The notes: generated by a model from the sequence alone, not told the origin. A stretch of 64,000 bases of DNA from CAYGDP01 sp964348665 (GCA_964348665.1 CAYGDP010000001.1:248001-312000), one strand, 5' to 3'. Counted from the first letter of the stretch, positions 19,361 to 29,100 are shown. Made by a program: numbers and translations.

Positions 19361-19407
19361 CGGGTTTGGAAAAGGCTGCTTTGGATGAGTTCGTAAATCA
19401 GGCGGCG
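19357..19407 (-). pseudogene. Relic of a DUF1592 gene C-terminus
   Basis: Directly after the DUF1552 stop codon the minus strand encodes RRLIYELIQSSLFQTR and a TGA that overlaps the next ATG. The intact DUF1592 gene at 25008-27665 ends RTLIHELIQNRLFQTR with the same ATGA overlap into its downstream gene. The relic therefore copies that junction, and only the last 17 codons remain. Confidence 0.8.
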
Positions 19408-20715
19408 CTAGACTTCCTCGAGTGGTTTTGCCGCATCGCCGAATTTGGGCGGGCGCACATTCATTTTATCCATCATCGAGAGATAGAGGCGACACATCTG
19501 ACGCTCAGGTTTGCCATTGTAGTCCAGCACGCGGCCGCCTTTGATGCGTCCTCCGGCGCCGCCGAGGATGACGACGGGTAATTGGTTCGCGTCATGGTTG
19601 CCCGTGAGCATCGAGGAGCAGAACAGCAGCATCGTGTTGTCCAGCGTGGTGCGCGACCCTTCCTGGATTGCGTCGAGCTTGCGCGCAATGTAAGCGACTT
19701 GTTCGAGAAAGAATTGGTTCACCTTGAGCCAGTCCGCCGTGTCGCTGTGCGAGAGCAAGTGGTGAATCATGTAATCCACGCCGAGGTTCGGGAAACGCAG
19801 CGAGCTATGGTCGTTGTTTAGCTTGAGCGTTGTGATGCGCGTGGTGTCGGTCTGGAAGCCGAGCACCAGGATATCGGACATCAGACGCATATGCTCCGCG
19901 ATGTCCTGCGGGATACCGTCGGCGGGGCGCGGGATGTTCGGCTTCTCCAGCGTCGGACGCCATCCTTGCAGCTCGCCTTTCTTGCCGGCGTTTTCGATCC
20001 GCTGCTCCACGTCGCGCACCGAGTCGAGATATTCATCGAGCTTGCGCTGGTCGTTCGCGCTGACATGACGGCGCAAATCCTTCGCGTCGGTCAGGACGGC
20101 GTCGAGCACGCTCTTGTCGCCCTTGCTCACCTCATCCTTGAACAGCCGGTCGAACGCGAGTGCAGGATAGATCTCGAGCGGCGTCGGAGTCGTGGGCGAG
20201 GTCCACGAAATATGCGAGCTATAGAGCATGGAATAATTCTTGTGCACGGACGGATTTGATTTCTCGCATCCCAACACGAGGCTTGGCACCTTGGTCGAGT
20301 GGCCGTAGCGCTGCGCCAACAATTGGTCAATGCTCGTGCCGGAACGAATCTCGCCGCCGGACGCCAACGGCGCGCCCGAGAGCAGGTTGCCCGTCTGCGA
20401 GCTGTGGATGTTCCCTTTCAACGCCTCCTGATTGTAAAGGCCGCGAACGAAGAGCATCTTCTCGCGAAAATCGGTGAGCGGCGTGAGCACCTTACCCAGT
20501 TCCATCTGCTTGCCTTCGCCCTTGGCCCACCATTCCTTCGAGTGAAAGCCGTTGCCGGCAAATACCACCGCAAGGCGCATGGGAGCTTCGCTGGCGGGCT
20601 TGACGCCAACGGGCGGTGTATCGCCCCAAACGTTGAACGATTCCATCCACGGCAGCGCCATCGTGACACCGACACCGCGAAGAAACGTGCGCCGGGAGAA
20701 TTGGTGAGTGGTCAT
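19408..20715 (-). CDS. DUF1552 family secreted protein
   Basis: 435 residues with a Tat signal (SRRTFLRGVGVTMALPWMESF). Family marks include MRLAVVFAGNGFHSKEWWAKG, GTSIDQLLAQRYG, PSLVLGCE and the end GGRIKGGRVLDYNG followed by LYLSMMDKMNV. DUF1552 proteins share the alkaline-phosphatase-like fold of DUF1501 and normally pair with DUF1592 cytochromes, as here: it lies 90 bases after the 1401-residue gene. Substrate unknown. Its stop codon abuts a DUF1592 relic. Confidence 0.9.
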   Translation of the reverse strand: MTTHQFSRRTFLRGVGVTMALPWMESFNVWGDTPPVGVKPASEAPMRLAVVFAGNGFHSKEWWAKGEGKQMELGKVLTPLTDFREKMLFVRGLYNQEALKGNIHSSQTGNLLSGAPLASGGEIRSGTSIDQLLAQRYGHSTKVPSLVLGCEKSNPSVHKNYSMLYSSHISWTSPTTPTPLEIYPALAFDRLFKDEVSKGDKSVLDAVLTDAKDLRRHVSANDQRKLDEYLDSVRDVEQRIENAGKKGELQGWRPTLEKPNIPRPADGIPQDIAEHMRLMSDILVLGFQTDTTRITTLKLNNDHSSLRFPNLGVDYMIHHLLSHSDTADWLKVNQFFLEQVAYIARKLDAIQEGSRTTLDNTMLLFCSSMLTGNHDANQLPVVILGGAGGRIKGGRVLDYNGKPERQMCRLYLSMMDKMNVRPPKFGDAAKPLEEV

Positions 20716-20805
20716 AGGGTCATGTTACGACAATAAGAAGTCTAGCACTATAGTTATGCCCGTCAAGTCTGCGGCATAGGCTTGTAAAATACATTAGATT
20801 AGGAC

Positions 20806-23800
20806 TCACTCTTCACCTGCCATTTCCTTCCCGCGGATTTCGCGGAACTGTTTACTGCGGACAATCGTTTCGATGGCGGCGCTGATGTGATAATCGTGCG
20901 CCTTGAGTTGCGATTGCATCTCGGAAATCAGCAGGCCGTCGGAGATCAGCACGCCGCGACCGAGGGAGTACCCGAGCAGTTTTCGGCAGAACTGTTTCAG
21001 GAACGCATCGCGTCGCGTAGTCAGCAGATAGCGACGGAGTCCATCAAGACCCTCCATCTCGGAGCCGTCCATCACCTTCGTCTTCACGTCAATGGGACGA
21101 CCGCCGAGGTCGCGCTCACGGCGGCGGCCGATGGCGTCGAAGCCTTCCAGCGAGTAGCCGTAGGGATCAATGCGACGATGACAACCGTAGCACTTCGGGT
21201 CGCCCGTGTGTTTCTCGGTGAGTTGACGGACGGTGAGCGCCTCGGTCGCTTCGTCCTCGGGCAGGCGCGGTACATCCTTGGGTGGTCGCGGCAATTTCTC
21301 GCCGAGCAATACCTCGGCCACCCAGTTGCCGCGTAGGATGGGACTGGTACGCGACGCGCCCGATTGTTTCGCGAGGGTCGTGGCCTGACCTAAAATACCG
21401 CCGCGCGAAAATTTCTTCACGCCCTCCACGCGACGCCATTCAGCGCCTTTCACGTCGGGAATGCCGTAGTGCTTTGCAAGCTCTTCATTGAGAAACGTGT
21501 AGTCGGCATCGAGAATGTTCAACACCGAGCCGTCGCGCTGGAAAAGTTCGGTGAAAAACCGGATCGTCTCCTCATACATCGCACCGCGCAAACCGGTGAA
21601 GGTCGGGAAATGACGTTCACTTTTTTCTCCGAGTTCGTCGAAGTCATAGACGTGAAGCCACGCGCAGGCAAACTCGGTCGCCAACTGACGTGCACGCGGG
21701 TCGCGGAGCATGCGGCGCGTCTGCGCTGCTAGCACATCGGGTTTGCGGAGTTTTCCGCTCGCGGCGACCGCGCGCAGTTCGGCATCGGGCGCGGAGGACC
21801 ACAGGAAATAGCTCAAGCGCGTGGAAAGCTCCCAATCGTTCACTGGTCCCGACTGATTGCCCGGCCCCGATTTTTCTACCCGATACAGAAACGCCGGTGA
21901 CACCAACACGCGGGCGAGTGTGAGTCGAATGGCTTGATCATGAGGAATTTCCTCGGCGCGCAGCTTGCGATAAAGTTTGCGCAGTTCTTCCTTCTCTACG
22001 TCGGTGAGCGGGCGGCGATACGCGCCATCGGCAAACTTCAGCACCGCATCGAGGTGCGCAGGTTGGGTGTCCGCGAGGAGCTTCTTAAACTCGTCCGCGC
22101 GATGTTTGATCGGCTCGCGCAGCGGCGTGAACGCGCTGGGATCGGCATCCTGCGTGGCGTATTGCCAGAGTTGTTCGAAGGCATCCACGAGTTTGAGAGC
22201 GTCATGGCTGACGTAGTGCAGTTCGGCCCAAAGCCGATCAATCTCGGCAGCCTGCGCGTCATCGAGCATGAGCCGTCGCAGAGGATCGTCCTCGCGATAA
22301 TAAAGCGTAAGCGTAACGACTTCATCCACGGGCACGATTTTCGTGTAGCAAAGCGCCGCGGGGAAAATCTGGCGAAACTCGTCGAGCGCAGCCTCGATAC
22401 GTTTCCGCGCCGCGCTGTCGTCGGCCACGAGGATTGGGGCGTCAGACAACACGGGCGGCTCGCCGTCCGTCCAGGTGCTCTTGCCACCTGATTCCTTTGT
22501 AACGCCTGGCGATAGCGATAGCTTGGCGGCGGGTTTCGTCGTGAGCACTTGCATTTGCACGCTGCCCTGTGCTCCCGCCTCCTTGTGCAAGGTAGCCGAC
22601 GTCACGAACTCGCAGCCTTCCACGAGGTCGGTCGGCAACCGTACCTCAATGACGGATGGGGCACGGACGCAAAGGCTAGTGGCGTTGACTTTTCCGGCTT
22701 TCCCCACATTTCCAACATTGGGATGTTTCCCGAACAGCGCGGGGTTGATACCCCATTCGGCAGCAGACGTTTTGGCTTGGCTTTCTTTTGTGGTAATTTG
22801 TGTGGGTTCACGTCCGGCGCTGCGAACGATGGAAGACAGAAGCGATCCGTTCAGCGATGTCAGTTGACGATAAAGCACCGCATCCGGCGCATCTTTCGAA
22901 AGACCGGCAACACCACCCACAAGGAGTTTTTGCACTTCTCCCGCCAAACGCAGTTTTTCCTCGGCGCTCGCGCTGGACTGCCACTTCGCGAGCAACGACC
23001 CTGTGGGTAATACCGATTCCGCGCCGCCAGCTTTGTCTGGCTCGCTGTAGAAATGCCAGACGTTTGCGTTGCCGAGATTGTCCGCATGCGGGTTGCCCGC
23101 GAGAATGTTCGGCGAGACATCCTTCGCCAAATCCCACTGGCGCGTGCCGTCGCTCAGGTTGAAGTCCACTGCCGTTAGGTCACACGAGTGATTGCCGTCG
23201 CGCGGGCCGATGATCACAGACATCACGTCGGCGGGTTGCACCGCGAGATTCTCGACCGGGCCGAACTTCACTTCTTTCCCGCCTTGCGACGTACCGGCTG
23301 CGAGCCGTTGCCGCGAATTGCCGCGACGCAATTCCAGCGCCCACGTGACACCATTGCCGCACTCCGGGTGGGCGTGTTGCACCACACCCTCGACGCGCAT
23401 CGTGGCCGCCACGGGACTGCGCCAACCGATAATTACGCGAAACTTCGGCGCCGGATGCACCGCGACGCTGTTCGGTTTCATGTTGCCGGGCACACGTACG
23501 TGCTGGTCAGAAGAATTGGCGATGACGCCCAACGCATCCGCGCCAGTCCAGCCCTTGATGAAATCGTAATTCTGCCCGCGCTCCGATTTTACGGTGATGT
23601 GCGATTCGATGCGCGCTTCGCCCGAACCGATTCCCAGGTAATCCAGCCATGCCGCGAGAGCCATCGGCTCGACGCCGTGCTTCTGCGCCAGTTGCGCCAT
23701 GGCGTTCTTGTCCTGCGAACCAGTAACTTCCGCTGCTGCCGCGAGACAGTTGGCTGCGGTGGAAAAAACTTTTTCCCGATGCGCCGTCAGTGCGTCCATT

Positions 23801-25011
23801 GCGGCGCGCACGTCGCGCAACGCCAAATCGGGCCGGCCGGGAGCCACGAACCGGGGATTCTCCCACAGTGCGAAATCGTTTTCGTTACCGTCACCGGCAT
23901 CAGACGCCGCCAGATACAACGTCACTTCGTTTTTTCCCCCCACAGGCGCGGGGATTTTCATTCGGACTTCCTGCGCGCTCGCAAGCGGCGTCACCGGCAC
24001 CTGCCATGCTTTGGGACCGTCGCGCTTGCCGATGTGACCGACCTGCGTGAAACGCCACAACGCTCGCTGCCATTGGCCTATCGTTTTTGCCAGGGAATTG
24101 GCATCGGACGGTTTCGCGATTCGCCATTGGGCGCGCACCTCGTCGAGTACGAGCGATGGTTTCGTTTCGTTCAGTGTTTGCCAAAGGGCGCCCAGATACT
24201 TGGCGTTGAGTCCTTGCGCGAGAGCAACTTCCGCAATCGTTTTCTTCTTCGACCGGATCGCCTCGCGTTCCGTGATCGTTGCCGCGAGGTATTTCTCCAG
24301 CGGCAGCACACCGCCATCATTGGTGTCGAATTTGATGCCCTGCAGGTTTACAGCCGAGCCGCCGCCCCTCACGGTAAAGCGATTGTAGAATGTACGGATG
24401 GCTGTCAGCCGTTCCTCCGCCCAATCCCGCTGTGAAGTGCTCGGCGAAAACGCGATCCCGTCCGGCAACAAGACCGCGTGATTCGCGATATCTTTGCCAG
24501 CATCGAGATACTTTGTTACCAGCGATGGCGACATCACGAGCGAATTGCCGACGTTCATGAATCCTTCGCCGGACGCGGAATCAACTGGGAATTCCTTTGC
24601 TGGATCCAGCGATGCAACGCCCGTCAGGTCGCGGAGGGTATAGGTGTATTCCGCGTTGGAGAGACGACGGAGAACGACGGGGCCGGGGTCGCCGGCGCGA
24701 GACAGCGCAATCTTGTCCAGCACGTTATTGGCCCACCCGAGCAATTGCTCCTGCTGCTTCGGCGCAGGCTGCGGTTTGTCTTCGGGCGGCATCTCGCCCA
24801 AGGTGAGCTGTTCGACGACGGCCTGCAAAACCTTGGGATGCTTCATCACCTCGCGGAGCGAAGTGAATCGTTCCAAGTCGAGGTCGCCCTTGTGTTTTTC
24901 CGTCGAATGACAACCCAAACAATACTGCTTCAGAAGCGGGCGGATCTCCTTCTCGAAATCCGCAGCATAAGCGGCGGTGGCGAAGAGCATGCTAAGAATG
25001 AATAACTTCAT
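20806..25011 (-). CDS. Large DUF1587/1592/1588/1585/1595 planctomycete cytochrome protein
   Basis: 1401 residues, much longer than the usual 700-900. After a signal peptide comes a PSCyt1 heme motif (CLGCHSTEKHKGDLDLE). DUF1587 (RLSNAEYTYTLRDLTG), DUF1595 (GAYRRPLTDVEKEELRKLY), DUF1592 (YRVEK, then LSTRLSYFLWSSAPDAELR), DUF1588 (GILGQATTLAKQSGASRTSP) and DUF1585 (FCRKLLGYSLGRG) follow in order. The extra length is a roughly 500-residue insert between DUF1587 and DUF1595 with carbohydrate-binding-like strands. It overlaps the upstream DUF1592 gene by four bases (ATGA). A 415-residue frame on the other strand is a shadow. Confidence 0.88.
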   Translation of the reverse strand: MKLFILSMLFATAAYAADFEKEIRPLLKQYCLGCHSTEKHKGDLDLERFTSLREVMKHPKVLQAVVEQLTLGEMPPEDKPQPAPKQQEQLLGWANNVLDKIALSRAGDPGPVVLRRLSNAEYTYTLRDLTGVASLDPAKEFPVDSASGEGFMNVGNSLVMSPSLVTKYLDAGKDIANHAVLLPDGIAFSPSTSQRDWAEERLTAIRTFYNRFTVRGGGSAVNLQGIKFDTNDGGVLPLEKYLAATITEREAIRSKKKTIAEVALAQGLNAKYLGALWQTLNETKPSLVLDEVRAQWRIAKPSDANSLAKTIGQWQRALWRFTQVGHIGKRDGPKAWQVPVTPLASAQEVRMKIPAPVGGKNEVTLYLAASDAGDGNENDFALWENPRFVAPGRPDLALRDVRAAMDALTAHREKVFSTAANCLAAAAEVTGSQDKNAMAQLAQKHGVEPMALAAWLDYLGIGSGEARIESHITVKSERGQNYDFIKGWTGADALGVIANSSDQHVRVPGNMKPNSVAVHPAPKFRVIIGWRSPVAATMRVEGVVQHAHPECGNGVTWALELRRGNSRQRLAAGTSQGGKEVKFGPVENLAVQPADVMSVIIGPRDGNHSCDLTAVDFNLSDGTRQWDLAKDVSPNILAGNPHADNLGNANVWHFYSEPDKAGGAESVLPTGSLLAKWQSSASAEEKLRLAGEVQKLLVGGVAGLSKDAPDAVLYRQLTSLNGSLLSSIVRSAGREPTQITTKESQAKTSAAEWGINPALFGKHPNVGNVGKAGKVNATSLCVRAPSVIEVRLPTDLVEGCEFVTSATLHKEAGAQGSVQMQVLTTKPAAKLSLSPGVTKESGGKSTWTDGEPPVLSDAPILVADDSAARKRIEAALDEFRQIFPAALCYTKIVPVDEVVTLTLYYREDDPLRRLMLDDAQAAEIDRLWAELHYVSHDALKLVDAFEQLWQYATQDADPSAFTPLREPIKHRADEFKKLLADTQPAHLDAVLKFADGAYRRPLTDVEKEELRKLYRKLRAEEIPHDQAIRLTLARVLVSPAFLYRVEKSGPGNQSGPVNDWELSTRLSYFLWSSAPDAELRAVAASGKLRKPDVLAAQTRRMLRDPRARQLATEFACAWLHVYDFDELGEKSERHFPTFTGLRGAMYEETIRFFTELFQRDGSVLNILDADYTFLNEELAKHYGIPDVKGAEWRRVEGVKKFSRGGILGQATTLAKQSGASRTSPILRGNWVAEVLLGEKLPRPPKDVPRLPEDEATEALTVRQLTEKHTGDPKCYGCHRRIDPYGYSLEGFDAIGRRRERDLGGRPIDVKTKVMDGSEMEGLDGLRRYLLTTRRDAFLKQFCRKLLGYSLGRGVLISDGLLISEMQSQLKAHDYHISAAIETIVRSKQFREIRGKEMAGEE

Positions 25012-27665
25012 CGGGTTTGGAAAAGCCGGTTTTGGATGAGTTCGTGAATCAGGGTGCGGATGCCGCCGCCCTTCTTCTGCGTGCTGGCAACGATCTCGGC
25101 GATTGCGTCGCGATCGCTGAAGGCGATGTCGCGGCCGGTAGCGTAAATTGAAAATTGCTGCGCGAGGTTCTTCAGCAAGCGCCCTGAATCCGCGGCGAGC
25201 ATTGCTTGGAATTCGCTGATGCCGCTGAATTTCCGATCGTCCGGCAGCACGCCGGAAGGGTCGATAGGTTTTCCGAGTTTGAAACCGATGCCAATGAAGG
25301 GATCAATCGAGCCGCGTGGGGCGGGATCACCTTCGCCGATGGAGCGGTAGCGCGCGCGGAAACCGCCGATGACATCGAACGTCTCCAGCGCAAAACCCGG
25401 CGGGTCAATCTTTGCGTGGCAGGTGGCGCATGTCGGGTCGGAGCGATGTTTGTCGAGTTGTTCGCGGATGGTGCTCGTGCCGCGCACGTCCGGTTCGACG
25501 GCGGGGATATTGGGCGGAGGCGGCTCTGGCGGCTGACCGAGCAGCCGATCCATCACAAACGCGCCGCGCGGGACGGGCGAGGTCGTTGTTCCATTGGCGG
25601 TGACTTTTAGAATCGCGGCCTGCGTCAGGAAACCGCCACGCGGACAATCCGCCGGCAACGGCATGCGTCGAATCTGCGGGCCACTGACGCCCGGAATGCC
25701 GTAATGCGTTGCCAGTTTTTCATTCAGCATGGTGAAATCCGAGCGCACGAGATAGCTGGCATCGAGGTTTTTCTCAATCAGCTCGCGGAAATAGGCGCGC
25801 GTCTCGGCGACCATCGAATCCTGCAAATAAGGACTGAACTCGGGATAAAGCTTCTTGTCGGGATCATTGGCGGCGATCTGGCGGAGCTTGAGCCATTGTC
25901 CGAGAAAATCTTCGATGAATCGCTGCGATTTCGTATCGTTCAGCATCCGCTCGATTTCAGGACGGAGCACGGCAGGTGCGCGAAGTTTACCGGAGGCAGC
26001 GATTTGGGTTAGCCGTTCGTCGGGCATTGAATTCCAGAGAAAATACGAAAGACGGCAGGCGAGCGCATAGTCGTTAAGGAGGGGCGACATTCCTGTCGCC
26101 CGGGTCGGTCCTAGCTCGACCTGATAGAGGAAATCCGGCGAACACAACGCCGCTCGATACGCCCAGCGCATCGCGGTCTCGAAACAGTCTCCCGCCTTCA
26201 GTCGTTCCTCGACTTTGGCGACGTATAGTTGACGAACAGTGGCATCCACAGGACGACGGAATGCCTTGGGCAAGAAGCTCGCGAGCAAGCGATCTGCGTC
26301 GGCGAGCGGTTGCTCGCTGCGAACAGTCCACAGACCTTTGTCGGGGTCGGGGCGGTTTTGTCCCGCGCCGATTTGACGGACTTTTTTACGCAGTGGTGGA
26401 CGCGCGCCGGGGTTCTCGGCCGCTTTCCACTCCACCAGCGGCAGGTTGCCGAAGAGAAGCTTGTGCGCACGCGGCGGCCACGTTTCGTGGAGTGGGCCTT
26501 CGATGTCGAGCCAGTCCACGGCGATGCCCGGGCCGGTGAAGGCCATCGCGCGGCCTTTTCGCGAGTAATTCGCGGCGGGCGCGAGCGACGCGGTGTTGAA
26601 GCCGATGATTTCGTTGTGATTCAGCCAAACGTTTACTTCGTGCTCCTTCGACTCGATGGACGGCGCGTCGTAATAGCCGAGGACATAACTCGGATGCTGC
26701 CCGCCGCGACCGTCACCCGTGAGCTGCACGACCGACAGCCGAGCCGCTTCCGTGCCGCGCGATGGCAGCACTTTTCCTTTGTCCCACTGGAAACTCCACA
26801 GCGACGTCCGCACGCGATAACGCCCGGGATAAATCGTGACGTGCGCGGCGAAATACGGGCTGAGCGATTCGTCCTCGTGGCGGAAGAGGCCGACGGTTGC
26901 GCCGTTCCGAAACGAGCCCATCCGCTCATGCGCGCCTTCGTCAATGTGTCCCTGCTCGCCGGCGGGCGGGAACTCGGGATCGGGCTGCTTGTTTTTCAAA
27001 AGGACGCCGTCTCCGTTGAGGACGACGTGCGCGACAAACCCGCCGGGAGCTCCCAAAGTGAGCCGCTCCTTGTGCACGGTCGGCGCCTGCGGCTGGGTGG
27101 CAATGGCCATATCGAGCGTGCGATCGGCCGCCTCGACATACTTGGAGAGGTTTACGTGCGAGATATCGAGCGCATCACTGTTTTTATCGAATCCATGCGC
27201 GGAGCCATCGGCGGGCAGCTCACCCTGAAGCGCGATTCCGGGCAAATCGAACAAATCGCGCACGGTATTTTCGTACTCGGCGCGGGTCAGCCGACGCACT
27301 TCTGTCCGATTTTTGCCAGCTAGCCGCGTCTGCTCGGCTTTGGCAAGTGACTCGCGCAATGATTTGGTTGCCGACGCGACCTCTCGCGCGGGTGGCCGAG
27401 GTTTTTTCTTGGGCGGCATCTCACCCGACTCGATCCGGTCGTAAATTTTGACCCAGCGTGAAAACGTTTCTGCATCGGCGAAGTCGGGCTTCAACGCGGT
27501 GAGATCGAGATTCCCTTTGCGCGAATCTGCATCGTGGCATTCGTGGCAGTGTTTCTCGAAAAAAGCGGACGGAACGCGCTCGGCAGAGAGCGCGAGGCTT
27601 GCTCCCAAAAACGAAAGCAAAGCAATCACCAGACATACGCTTGGGAGTTTGCACAATCGGTTCAT
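25008..27665 (-). CDS. DUF1592-type planctomycete cytochrome protein
   Basis: 885 residues from ATG 27665 (MNRLCKLPSVCLVIALLSF signal). A GTG three codons upstream is an alternative. The heme site is CHECHDADSRKGNLDLTAL. DUF1587 (RRLTRAEYENTVRDLFDLP), DUF1592 (FLYQVELGP, then ALACRLSYFLWNS), DUF1588 (GGFLTQAAILKVTANGTTTSPV) and DUF1585 follow. It ends LIHELIQNRLFQTR. It leads the operon of two DUF1592 genes, DUF1552, an HMA-like protein and the PVC dehydrogenase. A 20-bp palindrome lies inside the coding sequence at 26082-26101. Its promoter region is duplicated at 28954-29002. Confidence 0.88.
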   Translation of the reverse strand: MNRLCKLPSVCLVIALLSFLGASLALSAERVPSAFFEKHCHECHDADSRKGNLDLTALKPDFADAETFSRWVKIYDRIESGEMPPKKKPRPPAREVASATKSLRESLAKAEQTRLAGKNRTEVRRLTRAEYENTVRDLFDLPGIALQGELPADGSAHGFDKNSDALDISHVNLSKYVEAADRTLDMAIATQPQAPTVHKERLTLGAPGGFVAHVVLNGDGVLLKNKQPDPEFPPAGEQGHIDEGAHERMGSFRNGATVGLFRHEDESLSPYFAAHVTIYPGRYRVRTSLWSFQWDKGKVLPSRGTEAARLSVVQLTGDGRGGQHPSYVLGYYDAPSIESKEHEVNVWLNHNEIIGFNTASLAPAANYSRKGRAMAFTGPGIAVDWLDIEGPLHETWPPRAHKLLFGNLPLVEWKAAENPGARPPLRKKVRQIGAGQNRPDPDKGLWTVRSEQPLADADRLLASFLPKAFRRPVDATVRQLYVAKVEERLKAGDCFETAMRWAYRAALCSPDFLYQVELGPTRATGMSPLLNDYALACRLSYFLWNSMPDERLTQIAASGKLRAPAVLRPEIERMLNDTKSQRFIEDFLGQWLKLRQIAANDPDKKLYPEFSPYLQDSMVAETRAYFRELIEKNLDASYLVRSDFTMLNEKLATHYGIPGVSGPQIRRMPLPADCPRGGFLTQAAILKVTANGTTTSPVPRGAFVMDRLLGQPPEPPPPNIPAVEPDVRGTSTIREQLDKHRSDPTCATCHAKIDPPGFALETFDVIGGFRARYRSIGEGDPAPRGSIDPFIGIGFKLGKPIDPSGVLPDDRKFSGISEFQAMLAADSGRLLKNLAQQFSIYATGRDIAFSDRDAIAEIVASTQKKGGGIRTLIHELIQNRLFQTR
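26082..26101. repeat. 20-bp palindrome inside a coding sequence
   Basis: GGGCGACA-N4-TGTCGCCC, a perfect inverted repeat of 8 bases with a 4-base centre. It encodes part of GPTRATGMSPLLNDY just before the conserved RLSYFLW motif. It looks like a small palindromic dispersed element inserted in frame. Confidence 0.55.
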
Positions 27666-27710
27666 CGGCAGCACACGACTTTAGACTGGCGCGAGTATAT
27701 CCCGTTCAGG
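27662..27710 (-). repeat. 49-bp promoter/start repeat, copy 1
   Basis: This stretch includes the ATG of the DUF1592 gene and the bases just upstream. It matches 28954-29002 at 47 of 49 positions in the same orientation. The two copies flank the trypsin-like gene and the DUF1552 relic. Confidence 0.75.
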
Positions 27711-27803
27711 ATTAGCCGAACGACAAACAACATTCACAGTCCATCGGAGAGCTTTGAAAGTCATTTGGAGCCATTGCTATGCTGCGAAGCTGTGGGAGAG
27801 GGA

Positions 27804-28670
27804 TTAAGGCCTGCCGAGGCCATCAACTTCAACAACCTGTTTGACCGCCTTCGCGAGAGTTCTAACTATCTTCTTCGGTTCAGGTAGCACACCCGGACGA
27901 CCTCGCAGCGCGATTTCTTCCACGGTGGACGCGTTCCACACAGTACCGAGATCGGAGTCCTTGTTAAGGCGGCCAGAATAGACGCCAACAAGATGAGTTA
28001 AAGTATTGTGGATCATGTAGGGGCGGCCGTCCTCGAGCGTGATCCACCCGTTTCGCTTGTAGATCACCACGGGAGACCCAGACTGTCCTTCTCGGGTTCT
28101 GCTGTCGATAAGAAATCTTGGAAGACCATTATATTCGAGTTGGGGCTCGGTTGCGACAGCGCCTTGGACCCAAATGCCGAGTGCACCTCCGCCTGTCCAT
28201 CCAAAGGGAAACCCGATGATGTTCACGAAGTCGCTGGGACCCCACTTCATCGGCTTGGGGAGCTCCGCTACATCCCGTCCGCTGGCACCGCTGTAGGAAT
28301 ACGAGAACAAGTCAACTCCGTCGAGGTCGGTCAGCGGTACCCCTACTACATCAACTTTAGAACCATGTGCGGGATGCTCAAGCCACCGTGGATGCTCCCC
28401 CGTGTAGAGCGGCTCAATCTTGACCGTCCACTTGCCAAGGTTTCCGCGCGCATTGTGCGTAATTGCCAGGCGGTCTGGAACTCCAGCAGAGCTGTGGAGA
28501 GGTTTCCTCGTCTCAATGTGCCTCCCGGCGACCACGTGCCAGTTCGTAATCAACATTGGCGAACCAGTGGGCGGACCCACTACAAAGCCAGAGGCCGTAC
28601 TCAGTCGAGTGTCGCCGAAGTAAGCCTCGATGAAGATGGACTGAAATGAAGGCTGGTCAAAGAGATTCAT
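27804..28670 (-). CDS. Trypsin-like serine protease without signal peptide
   Basis: 288 residues. The catalytic triad is visible: His45 (ITNWHVVAGR), Asp107 (KVDVVGVPL) and Ser197 (REGQSGSPVV, the GxSG motif). There is no signal peptide, PDZ domain or membrane segment, so it is probably cytoplasmic, unlike DegP/HtrA. Stand-alone trypsin-like peptidases of this kind occur in defence-linked and stress contexts, but nothing nearby tells which. It lies between two copies of a 49-bp repeat in the cytochrome operon region, which suggests it was inserted there. Confidence 0.82.
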   Translation of the reverse strand: MNLFDQPSFQSIFIEAYFGDTRLSTASGFVVGPPTGSPMLITNWHVVAGRHIETRKPLHSSAGVPDRLAITHNARGNLGKWTVKIEPLYTGEHPRWLEHPAHGSKVDVVGVPLTDLDGVDLFSYSYSGASGRDVAELPKPMKWGPSDFVNIIGFPFGWTGGGALGIWVQGAVATEPQLEYNGLPRFLIDSRTREGQSGSPVVIYKRNGWITLEDGRPYMIHNTLTHLVGVYSGRLNKDSDLGTVWNASTVEEIALRGRPGVLPEPKKIVRTLAKAVKQVVEVDGLGRP

Positions 28671-28744
28671 GGGAGAGACGACAATTCAATTGTGAACTAG
28701 CCTGCGTACGCCTAACCATTGATTCAGCGACAGATTTGCATCAA

Positions 28745-28957
28745 TTATCTCGTTGGTGCAAGAAGATTCTCGCAAAAACATGCCAATTCCAACTCGCGAA
28801 TGGTGCCTTTTGAGGTGGAGAAGGAGTTGGCTTCGATGCTGAGACGGTGAAGCATGGAGACGTAGAGGTTTGTCAGCGGATAGTTGTTCTGCTGATCAAA
28901 GCCGAGATGCTGGCCATGCTTGAAACCGCCGCCTGGGTGCTTACAACATTTTCTCAT
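28745..28957 (-). pseudogene. DUF1552 C-terminal relic fused to a duplicated start region
   Basis: Read from ATG 28957 the frame starts MRKCCKHPGGGFKHGQHLGF and continues with NLYVSMLHRLSIEANSFS, which is the end of a DUF1552 protein (compare GGRIKGGRVLDYNG and LYLSMMDKMNV at 19.4 kb). The first codons and upstream DNA copy those of the DUF1592 gene at 27665. The catalytic body is missing, so this is a deletion product rather than a working gene. Confidence 0.75.
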
Positions 28958-29002
28958 CGGCAGCACACGTCTTTAGACTGGCCCGAGTATATCCCGTTCA
29001 GG
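28954..29002 (-). repeat. 49-bp promoter/start repeat, copy 2
   Basis: Second copy of the repeat at 27662-27710, with two mismatches. It provides the start codon of the DUF1552 relic. Confidence 0.75.
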
Positions 29003-29100
29003 GTTGCAGCATCTTCGTTTCCGAGTAAAGGAGTAGAATGGCTGAAGGGGCGGCAAGAGACCAAAGTAACCTGCGGTGAAATCATGGAAGCGTGCACTGC

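Noticed and set aside
23188..24435. 415-codon open frame on the plus strand
   Set aside because: It lies wholly antisense to the DUF1592 gene, has no family motif and reflects codon bias. The minus-strand protein has clear domains.
26082..26101. Palindrome as another enhancer site of the regulon
   Set aside because: Spacing of 4 instead of 3, inside a coding region, with no GG-N10-GC at the right distance noted.
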